Assembly (NCBI GenBank): GCA_028713125.1
Contig: JAQTOU010000004.1
Coordinates: 1-64,000, forward strand
From: Elusimicrobiales bacterium
GTDB taxonomy: Bacteria > Elusimicrobiota > Elusimicrobia > Elusimicrobiales > UBA9959
Reading direction: 5' to 3'
Length of the DNA stretch: 64,000 bases
Numbering within the stretch: position 1 is the first letter of the stretch; each line of letters starts with the position of its first letter. This document shows, piece after piece, positions 34,161 through 42,770 of this stretch. Below the pieces are notes generated by a model. That model did no database searches and was not told the DNA's origin. It saw only the letters and a program-made list of their open reading frames with translations. The translations under genes and the position numbers were made by a program.

Positions 34161-35066
34161 TCAGAATTTTCTTACTTTGCTTGTGTCGAATTTACCGACC
34201 ATGCCCGAGACTTCGGGGTTGCTCATCAGCAGGCTCAGGGTCTGAGGGTTCTGCATGGCCAGGGTCAGAAGCTGCGGATTGTTATTGATCAGGTCTCCAA
34301 GGGCCTGGGGATCCTTCATAAGCGCCTGGGCGGCCGGGGTATTAAGCATTGCGGAGACCATGCCGCTGGAGGCAACGGCGCTGACTATCGCGGGATTGTT
34401 CATCGCGGCTTTGACCACGGGATTGTTCATGAAATTGGCCGGGCCGCTGCCGCTGAGGTATTTGGCGAGTCCCTGCGGGCTGGCGGTGGCGGCTTTTACT
34501 GTGCCCCTGGACATAAAGCCGTTGACTATATACTGGTTGTTCAGGAGCGCGCCGACGGCCTTGGGGTTGTTCATAACCTTGCCCACGGCGTAAGAAAGGT
34601 AGCCTTTCTGGTTGCCCAGCCCCATCGCTTCCTTGGCCCTGGTATCGTTGGATTCAAGCGCGGACTGGTTGGCCGATTTAACGTGTCCCTGCGTGTTGCC
34701 GGCCGCCTCCGTCCTCTGGCCCTTCCCTCTCTCCTGCGCCTGGCGCTCGTCTTCCGCCCTCCCGGCCTGACCCGCGGACTGCCGGTTCCGGGCGTCCCCG
34801 GCCTGCCCAGCGGTTTCGTCGCCGTCTCCGGAGCGGTACCGCACGGTATAGCCGCTGTCGTTGAGGCCCGGGTTATAGCCGGCGTCGTTGTGCTTTTTAA
34901 TTTCGCCTTCGGAGGCGTTGAAAGCGTTGTACTCTTCTTTGGAAAGCCCCACATCGCTGGAGTTTATCCTGGCGTTCCACCGGTAAAGCATAAGACCCAG
35001 CACGATATAGATCGGGCTCATATAGACCCAGATCTTCCAGCCGGATTTTTTCTTCTGTTCTTCCAT
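34161..35066 (-). CDS. membrane-anchored protein with STI1-like NNP repeats
   Basis: 301 residues: one N-terminal transmembrane helix (about 10-28), a charged Gln/Arg/Gly-rich linker (about 60-135), then five or more short helical units built around (N/M)NNPxxx: VMNNPKAVGALLNN, FMNNPVVKAAMNNPAIVSAV, INNNPQLLTLAMQNPQTLSL, LLMSNPEVSGMVG. These resemble the NP-rich STI1/chaperonin-binding helices of Hop and ubiquilin, which bind hydrophobic segments. The resemblance is by pattern only; no established family is claimed. Confidence 0.6.
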   Translation of the reverse strand: MEEQKKKSGWKIWVYMSPIYIVLGLMLYRWNARINSSDVGLSKEEYNAFNASEGEIKKHNDAGYNPGLNDSGYTVRYRSGDGDETAGQAGDARNRQSAGQAGRAEDERQAQERGKGQRTEAAGNTQGHVKSANQSALESNDTRAKEAMGLGNQKGYLSYAVGKVMNNPKAVGALLNNQYIVNGFMSRGTVKAATASPQGLAKYLSGSGPANFMNNPVVKAAMNNPAIVSAVASSGMVSAMLNTPAAQALMKDPQALGDLINNNPQLLTLAMQNPQTLSLLMSNPEVSGMVGKFDTSKVRKF

Positions 35067-35174
35067 AACAATAATATAACACCGAAAAACGCTTTAGTCA
35101 ACAGCGGGGCGAGCCCCTCGTCCCCGTTTTATTGCTATGGAGGCGGTCATTTTGTATTATTATCGATATCCATA

Positions 35175-35196
35175 GCCGGCGTCTTTTTGCGCCGGC
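35175..35196 (+). promoter_or_regulatory. hairpin next to the glycosyltransferase ribosome site
   Basis: GCCGGCG (35175-35181) pairs with CGCCGGC (35190-35196). The ribosome site AGGA follows immediately (35197-35200) before the ATG at 35206, so the structure could modulate initiation. No ligand-binding fold is recognised. Confidence 0.35.
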
Positions 35197-35205
35197 AGGA
35201 TCGCT

Positions 35206-36495
35206 ATGCAGAAATTGATCCTGGTAACTCTTTCCAACCTGGCGCAGGTCTTCCTGTTCGCCACCGGCCTTTTTTATTTTTTCCTGAGCTTCCGCGGTTT
35301 TTGGCGCGGCGAGAAACTTGCCCGGGCCGGGGAGCGGCGCCGCTTCGCGCTTCTGCTGCCCGCGCATAACGAGGAAGGGGTGGTAGGGCTGGCCGTGCAA
35401 AGCCTGGCCGGCATAAAGTATCCCCGCGAACTTTTCGATATCTACGTAGTGGCCGACCACTGCACCGACGGCACGGTGCGGGCGGCCGCGGACGCCGGCG
35501 CGAAGGTGCTTGAGCACACAGGCCCCGGGCTTAAAGCCGGCAAAGGCCGAGCGATGAAATGGGCGACCGAAAAAATCCTGGGGGCGGGACCAAAGAACGA
35601 GGCTCAGCGGGCAAGTGAGGTTGAGCCTCACTTGACCGGCGGGAATTATGACGCGATGTGTTACTTTGACGCGGACTCGCTGGCGCATCCGGGCTTCCTC
35701 GAGGCCATGAACGCCTCGCTGGCCGCCGGGGCCGAGGCCATCCAGGGCCGCCAGCTGGCCAAGAACACCGGCTGCCTGCTCTCCAAGATACTCGCCTCCG
35801 GGCATTACATCACCAACAGGTTCTTCCAGCTCCCCAAGCAGGCGCTGGGCCTTTCCGCCACGCTGCACGGCAAGGGAATGTGCTTCACCGCCGCCGTCGC
35901 GCGGAAATATCACTGGGACGAGACCTGCCTGACCGAGGACCTCGAGATGCAGATGCGACTGATACGCCACGGCGTGCGCATCTCCTGGGCGCAGGACGCG
36001 ATCGTTTACGACGAGGAGCCCGAGACGCTGAGCCAGTACATGTGCCGCACCATCCGCTGGACGCGCGGCTCGCTCGACACCGCCCGCCGCCACCTGCCCG
36101 GGCTGTTCTCCCGGGCGCTGCGCCTGGGCGATATCCGGGCTTTCGAGGGCGCTCTTTACTGCTCGCAGACCTACCGCTTCGTGATAGTGACGCTGGCCGC
36201 CGGGCTGGCCTGGTATACGCGCGATTCCTTTAACCTTCTGGTCTGGCTCTTCGGGCAGCTGCCGGGCATGGAATATACCATGAAGGCTTTAGCGCTAGTG
36301 CCGCTTTTACTTTACCCCGCTGTCGCCCTGGTGATAGAGCGCGCCCGGCCGGACCTCGCGGCCGCTTATTTCCTGCAGCCGCTGCTCGGGCTGCTGCGCC
36401 TGCCGATCTTCGTGGCCGGCGTGCTGCGCGGCACGGATTTCTGGGGCCGCACCGAGCATACCAGCCGCGTGGCCATAGCCGATTTAGTGGAATAA
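35206..36495 (+). CDS. GT2 family membrane glycosyltransferase
   Basis: 429 residues: N-terminal membrane helix (about 10-30), catalytic GT2 domain (about 45-300) with LLPAHNEE, VVADHCTDGT, metal-binding FDADS, acceptor TEDLE and the processive-type RWTRGSLD (QxxRW-like), then three or four membrane helices (about 320-415). This layout is that of cellulose/hyaluronan/chitin-synthase-like or biofilm glycosyltransferases. Between the two halves of the GT-A core lies an odd insert (GAGPKNEAQRASEVEPHL) whose DNA is a palindrome (35612-35634). Substrate unknown; downstream gene is exported. Confidence 0.88.
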   Translation: MQKLILVTLSNLAQVFLFATGLFYFFLSFRGFWRGEKLARAGERRRFALLLPAHNEEGVVGLAVQSLAGIKYPRELFDIYVVADHCTDGTVRAAADAGAKVLEHTGPGLKAGKGRAMKWATEKILGAGPKNEAQRASEVEPHLTGGNYDAMCYFDADSLAHPGFLEAMNASLAAGAEAIQGRQLAKNTGCLLSKILASGHYITNRFFQLPKQALGLSATLHGKGMCFTAAVARKYHWDETCLTEDLEMQMRLIRHGVRISWAQDAIVYDEEPETLSQYMCRTIRWTRGSLDTARRHLPGLFSRALRLGDIRAFEGALYCSQTYRFVIVTLAAGLAWYTRDSFNLLVWLFGQLPGMEYTMKALALVPLLLYPAVALVIERARPDLAAAYFLQPLLGLLRLPIFVAGVLRGTDFWGRTEHTSRVAIADLVE

Positions 36496-36511
36496 ATTAA
36501 TTGGAGGAACG

Positions 36512-37228
36512 ATGAAAAAACTTCTTATATTGGCGCTGCTGGCCCTTCCGGCCGCGGCCTGGTCCCAGGAGCTGAGCAAAGCCGACCTGGAGGAAACGCC
36601 GGCGGCGAAGGCCGCGGCCGCGGAGAGCGCCGAGCCCGTGCAGAGGCCGGACGCCCAGAAAATAATGTCCGAGCTTTCGGCCGCCCTGCGACTGAGCTCC
36701 AAGCAGGAGGACCGGATCTCCTCCGCCATAAACAAGCGGATGGCCCAGTTCGACAAGCTCCTGAAAGAATACGAGAAGAACGTAGCCGAAGAGAAGAAAT
36801 GGCGCTACAAGATGAACGCCAGCCGCTACGAGATGGTCAAGATGAACAGGGAGCTGCCCGACGCTATCCGCGAGTTCCTGGACGACGACCAGCGCCAGAG
36901 CTATGACGAGCTGCTCGAATCCAGGAAGCCCGCCGCGGCGGCCCTGGAGCGGGGCGCGGCCGGGGAAGAGGGCGCAGCGAAGCCCGTGAAAAAGAAGAAA
37001 ATGCTCAGGCGCAAGAAGCTTCCCGCCGGAGAGGCGGCTGTCGGCGAGGAAGAGGCCGGGCAGACCATGGTGGATAAAGAAGTCCAGCCCGCGCCCAGGA
37101 AAAAGAAGGTCCTGAAGAAGAAGGCGGCTCCCAAGGCCGAGGCCGCCGAAGCGGATGAGCCCGCCGGCGCGAAACCCACCGGCAAGGAGGCCGCCGACGA
37201 AGAAGGCGACGCCGGCTCGTATCCGTAA
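36512..37228 (+). CDS. exported helical protein with Lys-rich tail
   Basis: 238 residues with signal peptide (cleavage near AWSQ, about 19). The middle (about 45-140) is a charged helical bundle with LRLSSKQEDRISSAIN and FLDDDQRQSYDELLE, resembling Spy/LTxxQ-type periplasmic proteins. The tail (about 155-238) alternates Lys-clusters (KKKKMLRRKK, KKKVLKKKAAPK) with Ala/Glu-rich linkers, likely disordered and nucleic-acid or polyanion binding. It starts 16 bp behind the glycosyltransferase gene with GGAGG as ribosome site. No family is assigned. Confidence 0.65.
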   Translation: MKKLLILALLALPAAAWSQELSKADLEETPAAKAAAAESAEPVQRPDAQKIMSELSAALRLSSKQEDRISSAINKRMAQFDKLLKEYEKNVAEEKKWRYKMNASRYEMVKMNRELPDAIREFLDDDQRQSYDELLESRKPAAAALERGAAGEEGAAKPVKKKKMLRRKKLPAGEAAVGEEEAGQTMVDKEVQPAPRKKKVLKKKAAPKAEAAEADEPAGAKPTGKEAADEEGDAGSYP

Positions 37229-37266
37229 GGGATTTGGCGTAAATTTGAATTTCTTTTGTTTTTCCC

Positions 37267-37296
37267 TTGATTTTCGGCTGCTAGAGTATTTATAAT
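37267..37296 (+). promoter_or_regulatory. promoter of the prepilin cluster
   Basis: TTGATT (37267-37272), an 18-base spacer and a perfect TATAAT (37291-37296) lie 34 bases before the first prepilin-like gene, giving a leader of about 28 bases. There is no clear Shine-Dalgarno in that leader. Confidence 0.75.
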
Positions 37297-37329
37297 CCCA
37301 TTTAGGGGAAGGGTCGTTTAAAAAGCGCT

Positions 37330-39957
37330 ATGTCATATACAGGTATTTCCCGGATACTTTCCGGAATTCGCGGCTTGCGGCCGGGGGAAAATTCCCCTGT
37401 CCCCTCTCCTTTATGCGTCCCGCGTCCTTCGCCGGCGGGGCGCCGCGCCGGCGTTACCCTTGTCGAACTTATGATCGCGGTGGCGATACTCAGCATAGGC
37501 ATAGCCGGCCTGGTGCAGTCTTTCGGCTTCATACAAAAGGCCGTGCAAGGCTCCAAGAATAAAACCCTGGCTTCCAACCTGGCCCAGGAAAAGATGCAGA
37601 TCCTTAAGCAAAAAACCTATTACCAGGTTCTGGTCACTTCCGACCCCTCCCACAACACCACGGATTTTCCTCCGGAGGACCTGGCCTACGATACCGGCTA
37701 TTTCCCGCCCGAAACCATAGTCGAGGCGGGCGTATCCTATACGCGGTACACCTATATACAGGCTCTCAGGGAGGATTCAGGGGAGCTTGTGGATATAGCC
37801 CCGACCGTGATGGACACCGGTATAAAGCGTATTACCGTGCATGTGGTCTGGGGCTACGGGACGGGCAGGAAAAAAGTCACGATGCGCAGCATGGTTTCCA
37901 ATCCGGAAACGGTGATGGCTAATGTCGCCTATACCGGCACGATACTCACGACCGGCTCGGCGCCCATACCCAACGCCCTGGTAGGGCTTATAGAGTCTCC
38001 CGGCTGCTCCGATACCTCGAACTCGCTGGGCGTCTATTATATGAACGGAACTCCCGGAACCTATACCCTGCAGGTTACGGCCACCGGCTATTACCCGCTG
38101 CTTCTTAGCGTCGTTGCCGCCGCCGCCGAAACTAAAACCAACGACATCACCCTGACAAGGATAGGCACCGGCAGGATAGAGGGTTATCCCTGGATCACGG
38201 ATCACCTGGTCATCAGCCAGGTGGTGGGCAGCACTATCGATACGGCCGTCACTCCTAATTTCGACCAGGAGTACGTGGAAGTTTTTAATCCCACTACCTA
38301 TACCTGGACGATGAACGGCAATATCGGACTTAAATTCCAGCGTGTCCACGACGGTTCTAAAAAAACGATACAGATGAACTATTTCAGGGACGAGATCCTC
38401 AGCGGGGGGTATTACCTTTTTGCCAATACCGGAACCGTGGTCTCTTACGGGATGACCATGGACGCGGACGCCGTCTGGTCCGCCGCCAACACCGTCGCCG
38501 ACTTTCCTCATTTCGCCGCTCAGAACAATGTGATCCCCGTCGCCGAAGAGGGCGGCGGCGAGGGCTGCGCCGCGCTGGAACTCTACCGCATCCCCGACGA
38601 CTCCACCCTGGACCAGCTGGGCTGGAACAGGAACAATGACAGCAAAACCGCGCCTTTCTATGAAAACAACCCATTAGACCAGGGCATGGGCCTTAACCGG
38701 AATGAAACCTATGGCAGGAAAACCAGCACTGCCGGCGCCACTTCCACCTACGGCCCCGCCTACGATTCGAATGACAATGAAGAGGATTTCTACATTTCCC
38801 AGCCGGGCTACTATGCTGAAAACAATTCTCTTATGGCCGCCAAGCCGGTCATCTCCGGAACTCCCGCGGTAGGCGCCGTAGCTACCTGTTCGGACGGCCT
38901 TTCGGCCTATGCCGAGGCAGTCAATACCGGGAGCCATCCCTACGCGTATTTCAACGTTGTCAATGTTGCCACGGGGACCTGGGATGTGCTTATTACCAGC
39001 GGGGCTTACAGTCTTGAGCAGACCTCGGTTCCTGTAACTGCCGCAGGTTCGGTATATACTTTTTCCAGCAGTTCCACCTTCCTGACCCAGATCGACGACC
39101 GGGGCATCGTTGCCGGCCGTGTTCTCAATGTTCTAGGGGGGCCGCTCAACGGGATAGTCGTTACTTCCGGAGGCGCTAATACCACCAATACCGGCTCGGA
39201 CGGCCGCTACCGGCTGAGGGTCGCCCCGGGCATGGTTGATATAACGGCAAACCCTACGGTAGGCGGAACAGCCTCCTACGTGACCCTCACCCAGGATAGC
39301 CTCATGGTAGGCTCCGGCCAGGTCTACTCCGGCGTGGATTTCGTCCTTTACCAGGGCGGGCGGGTAAGCGGCTATATGACAAGGGACGGGGTGAACTCCC
39401 TGCCCGGAGTGGCGGTGGCGATACTCGACGCGAACAGCGTGGCACGAGACCAGCAGGTCAGCGGCACGGACGGTCGCTTCACCTCGGTGGTCCTGTCCAC
39501 GGGCTTCTACACTGTCGCCCCTTCGCTGGGTTCGCTCGAAACCTCCACGCCGCAAACTTCCACTGTTACCATCCTTACTATGGGCGGCACGATCTTTTCC
39601 TCCACTTTCACCATAGGCGGCGCGATGGGGTATGTGACCGGCACGGTGAAATCCGGCGGACAGCCGATACAGACCGGGGTTCTTATCGTGGTCACCACAA
39701 GGACCCTCGCCGGAACTCCTCCTGCGCTGCCGGACCTGAGTATTTCCAATCTTTCCGGGCCGCCTTATTATATGGTTTCCAGCATGGAGAACGGGACCTA
39801 TTCGCTGGAGGTTCGCAACAGCACCAATCCAAAATACAATGTCTACGCTTATTATCCGACGCCTGGCGCGACTACGGTCACGCTGGTCTCTTCAAAGACC
39901 GCGAATGTAAGCGTAACCGCTGGCCAGACCACTTCGGGGGTGGATTTCTCATGGTAA
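37330..39957 (+). CDS. prepilin-like protein fused to lamin-tail and carboxypeptidase-regulatory-like domains
   Basis: 875 residues. A type IV prepilin signature GVTLVELMIAVAILSIGIAG starts at about residue 41, with Gly at -1 and Glu at +5, so a prepilin peptidase should process it; the leader before it is unusually long (about 41 residues, Pro/Ser-rich). Residues 60-195 follow the PilV-like layout. A carboxypeptidase-regulatory-like beta domain follows (about 200-280), then a lamin-tail-like domain (about 285-395: YVEVFNPTT, ILSGGYYLFANTG), then three or more further regulatory-like beta units (about 585-875: IVAGRVLNVLGGPLNGIVV, GTDGRFTSVVLSTG). Pilins normally have 130-200 residues. First of three overlapping or adjacent prepilin genes. 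Confidence 0.8.
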   Translation: MSYTGISRILSGIRGLRPGENSPVPSPLCVPRPSPAGRRAGVTLVELMIAVAILSIGIAGLVQSFGFIQKAVQGSKNKTLASNLAQEKMQILKQKTYYQVLVTSDPSHNTTDFPPEDLAYDTGYFPPETIVEAGVSYTRYTYIQALREDSGELVDIAPTVMDTGIKRITVHVVWGYGTGRKKVTMRSMVSNPETVMANVAYTGTILTTGSAPIPNALVGLIESPGCSDTSNSLGVYYMNGTPGTYTLQVTATGYYPLLLSVVAAAAETKTNDITLTRIGTGRIEGYPWITDHLVISQVVGSTIDTAVTPNFDQEYVEVFNPTTYTWTMNGNIGLKFQRVHDGSKKTIQMNYFRDEILSGGYYLFANTGTVVSYGMTMDADAVWSAANTVADFPHFAAQNNVIPVAEEGGGEGCAALELYRIPDDSTLDQLGWNRNNDSKTAPFYENNPLDQGMGLNRNETYGRKTSTAGATSTYGPAYDSNDNEEDFYISQPGYYAENNSLMAAKPVISGTPAVGAVATCSDGLSAYAEAVNTGSHPYAYFNVVNVATGTWDVLITSGAYSLEQTSVPVTAAGSVYTFSSSSTFLTQIDDRGIVAGRVLNVLGGPLNGIVVTSGGANTTNTGSDGRYRLRVAPGMVDITANPTVGGTASYVTLTQDSLMVGSGQVYSGVDFVLYQGGRVSGYMTRDGVNSLPGVAVAILDANSVARDQQVSGTDGRFTSVVLSTGFYTVAPSLGSLETSTPQTSTVTILTMGGTIFSSTFTIGGAMGYVTGTVKSGGQPIQTGVLIVVTTRTLAGTPPALPDLSISNLSGPPYYMVSSMENGTYSLEVRNSTNPKYNVYAYYPTPGATTVTLVSSKTANVSVTAGQTTSGVDFSW

Positions 39958-40460
39958 AGCGCCTCGGCGTGACCCTGATGGAGATGATGATAGTCGTGGG
40001 CATAGTGTCCACGATGTTCATGGTCGCCGCGCCCATAATGAACCAGGCCAATAAGATGTTCATCATGACCCGCACGAAACTCGAACTTCAGCAGGAGGCG
40101 CGCGGCGTCATGTACATTATAACGCGCAATCTGCGCCAGGCGCAGTCCGATACCATCGTTATCAGCCGCGCCAATGCCAACCAGCCTTTTTATTCAAAGA
40201 TAGCGTTCACCACGGAACAGAGCAGCACCACCGCGGTCTCTAATTCTCTCGTCTTCCAGCAGGAAGGAACTGTCCTGTACCAGCTCATAAAAGGCAATAA
40301 GCGCGTTCTGAGCAGGAACCTGAATTACCTCGCTTTTACCTTTCCGCGTTCGGATGAGCTCGGGATAGTTTCTGTTTCCGTGACGCTCAGAAAGAATATC
40401 TATGAGGGCAGGTCAAAAGCGCTGCATATGGCTTCGGAGAAGGTGCGGGTGATGAACTAG
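39951..40460 (+). CDS. prepilin-like protein (PilW/GspJ type)
   Basis: 169 residues with a short basic leader (MVKRL) and prepilin helix GVTLMEMMIVVGIVSTMFMV, Glu at +5. The body (VMYIITRNLRQAQSDTIVIS, LVFQQEGTVLYQLI) is typical of minor pilins of the PilW/GspJ group, which initiate pilus assembly. It overlaps the preceding gene by seven bases, so the two are translated together. Confidence 0.85.
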   Translation: MVKRLGVTLMEMMIVVGIVSTMFMVAAPIMNQANKMFIMTRTKLELQQEARGVMYIITRNLRQAQSDTIVISRANANQPFYSKIAFTTEQSSTTAVSNSLVFQQEGTVLYQLIKGNKRVLSRNLNYLAFTFPRSDELGIVSVSVTLRKNIYEGRSKALHMASEKVRVMN

Positions 40461-40467
40461 GGGGCTT

Positions 40468-42081
40468 ATGAAAAAGAAAAAAGGCTTTCTCCTTGTCGGC
40501 GTGCTTTTTGTTTTCCTTTTCCTGATGATAATCGTGCCGGTGATGGTGAAGTGGATACAGAACGACACAAAGATCTCGGTAAAGGACCAGAAATCCAGCT
40601 TCGCTTTCTCCCTCGCCGAAGCCGCCGTGGACAGGGGCTACTGGAAGGTGAAGTCCTCCACTATAACTTTTGCAAGCGTCATGGACGGCCACACGCTTCC
40701 GGGCTATAACTTCGACTCGAAATATACCGATATCTCCGGCGGCAACTACCGCGTGAGCGTCACTTCCGGGCCCGGAGCCGGCCAGGTCACCATAGTAGGA
40801 GAAGGCCGCGACTGGCAGAATAAAGAAACCCGTGCTATTAAAGCGATTTTTACCAATACCAGCGTTTCCGGCGCCATAATCGCGGGCGGACTGTTGAGCG
40901 CAACCGGCGCCAGCGTTGTCCACTGGGGCCCTATCATGGCCATGGGAGATATCACCGTCAGCGGCTCCGCCGCCACTAACGGTTTTCCGCGCAAGCTGGC
41001 CAGGCAGACGGTCAAACCTTTCGATCCTACCGGCGACACCAATCCGCCCAATACGGACAGCCTTGAATGGTGGTCTAATTATAATGTGCCGGAGCTGCCG
41101 GTGTTCGATTTCACCGCTATGCGCTCCTCAGCAGCCCAGACCGGTACGCTTAACTGCGATGATGTGACCATCACCTCCACCACCTATGGCACTGAAACGG
41201 TATATAGAGGCAGCGGCTGCAGTGACCCAGGTTCCCATTGCTCCTGCGCCGATAACAAATGGGCGGGTAGCGGTTGTACCGACAGCGGCTCCAACTGCTC
41301 CTGTTCCGGTTCAGGTTCAAGCAAAGTCTGCTCCGGCTCCGGCTGCACCGGCCCCTCCGGAGTCAATTGCGTCAATACCCCTAAAACATGCTCCGGCAGC
41401 GGCTGCTCCGACAGCGGCGCCAACTGCGACGCCGTGATCTTGGTAACCACTAATACCGCCAACGTTACCGGCATGAACTGCTGCAGCTCGGTCTACTATG
41501 GCGGGCCGGTCACCTGCTCTTATGGCGGAACCGGCTGCACCGACTGCAAACTGCAGAACCTTTACGATAATGCCGCGCTGCGGGACAAGGATTATACCTG
41601 GTACTGGGACAAGAATGTCGACTGGTCAGGCAAGAACGGCTTGCGCGGAACCATCATCGTGCGCGGCAACCTCGGGATAACTGGCGGCGACTATTATTGT
41701 AAAGACTGCGTTTTACCGGTCCCGCCTTCCGCCTGGCAGGAATACCAGAAAATTGATACCAGCGATACGGACGAGTACCCTGGCGACCTGGGCCTGAAGA
41801 GCAATGCCTCCACCTACCAGATGGGTTCCTGCGGCGTCACCTGCGAGGGCGGGCCGCTTGGGGCGGACCTGGGCGTTTACGGCTTCCTCTATGTGGGCGG
41901 AGACTTCAACCGGGCCGGTGACTCCGACGTTTTCGGGGCAATGTGGGTGGTTGGAGACGTCAGCGGCGCCGGAAATACCATGCTTTTCTACAATTCTAAT
42001 CTCCAATTGCCGACCCTGAACGTAGTCCTGATAAAAGACTCCTGGCTGGAACAGAAGCCAAGTACTGTAGTCTGGCCGTAA
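40468..42081 (+). CDS. PilX/GspK-like exported protein with Cys-rich repeats
   Basis: 537 residues. MKKKKGFLLVGVLFVFLFLMII is a prepilin-like N-terminus but the +5 Glu is not present (the helix reads GFLLVGVLF), as in some PilX/GspK-like members. Residues 60-230 are beta-rich. Residues about 245-355 contain four to five copies of a GSGC(S/T)DSGSNC-like motif and more than 20 cysteines, which suggests disulphide-stapled loops outside the cell. A C-terminal beta-helix-like part (about 385-520: GTIIVRGNLGITGG, GFLYVGGDFN, GAMWVVGDV) follows. Seven bases separate it from the PilW-like gene. Confidence 0.75.
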   Translation: MKKKKGFLLVGVLFVFLFLMIIVPVMVKWIQNDTKISVKDQKSSFAFSLAEAAVDRGYWKVKSSTITFASVMDGHTLPGYNFDSKYTDISGGNYRVSVTSGPGAGQVTIVGEGRDWQNKETRAIKAIFTNTSVSGAIIAGGLLSATGASVVHWGPIMAMGDITVSGSAATNGFPRKLARQTVKPFDPTGDTNPPNTDSLEWWSNYNVPELPVFDFTAMRSSAAQTGTLNCDDVTITSTTYGTETVYRGSGCSDPGSHCSCADNKWAGSGCTDSGSNCSCSGSGSSKVCSGSGCTGPSGVNCVNTPKTCSGSGCSDSGANCDAVILVTTNTANVTGMNCCSSVYYGGPVTCSYGGTGCTDCKLQNLYDNAALRDKDYTWYWDKNVDWSGKNGLRGTIIVRGNLGITGGDYYCKDCVLPVPPSAWQEYQKIDTSDTDEYPGDLGLKSNASTYQMGSCGVTCEGGPLGADLGVYGFLYVGGDFNRAGDSDVFGAMWVVGDVSGAGNTMLFYNSNLQLPTLNVVLIKDSWLEQKPSTVVWP

Positions 42082-42127
42082 ACATCGCTCTTGCGTGATC
42101 TCTGTATTGACTGAATAGGAATTTAAA

Positions 42128-42766
42128 ATGAACATCGTGCTTTTGGGCAGTCCGGGTTCCGGTAAAGGAACGCAGTCGAGGGCTATCTCTACAAAATTAA
42201 ACCTGGTGCACTTTTCCCCCGGAGATACCTTCTGGGCCGAAATGGGAAAGAAGACGCCGCTCGGGCAGGAAGTGGAGGATTATGTGGCGCAAGGGCGCCT
42301 GGTCCCCGATTGGCTTATCCTGCAGATCCTGAAAGAAAAATTCGTCGCCGAAAAGCGCGGGCTGCTTCTGGACGGCTTCCCTCGCACCATGGAGCAGGTG
42401 GACGAGCTGGATAACTGGCTGGCCTCGCGCTCCGCGATCGTGGACGCGGTAGTCTATCTGAACCTCTCCGAGGCGGAGGCTCTTAAGCGCCTGGAGGGCA
42501 GGCGTGTCTGCACCGGCTGCGGCATGGTCTTTAACCTCGCCACCACCAAGCCTCTCCTTGAAAATATCTGCGATAACTGCTCCGGCCCGATCTTGCCCAG
42601 GCAGGACGACAGTGCGAACGTGGTAAAACAGCGCATTATGGTGTACAGGGATCAGACCGAGCCCCTTATCTCCTATTACCGCAGCAATACTGAGTTCATT
42701 GAAATTAAAGCCGCCCAGCCTCCGCAGGCCATAACCGCGCAGATACTTGCCCGGCTCAAGGCGTGA
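42128..42766 (+). CDS. adk: adenylate kinase
   Basis: 212 residues; catalyses ATP + AMP to 2 ADP. P-loop GSPGSGKGTQ (7-16), NMP-binding region and LLLDGFPRT (79-87), and a zinc-type LID with C128, C131, C148 and C151 (CTGC ... CDNC). Full length. Only four bases separate it from the HprK-like kinase gene, which begins the peptide cassette, but a housekeeping role is sufficient. Confidence 0.96.
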   Translation: MNIVLLGSPGSGKGTQSRAISTKLNLVHFSPGDTFWAEMGKKTPLGQEVEDYVAQGRLVPDWLILQILKEKFVAEKRGLLLDGFPRTMEQVDELDNWLASRSAIVDAVVYLNLSEAEALKRLEGRRVCTGCGMVFNLATTKPLLENICDNCSGPILPRQDDSANVVKQRIMVYRDQTEPLISYYRSNTEFIEIKAAQPPQAITAQILARLKA

Positions 42767-42770
42767 GCAA

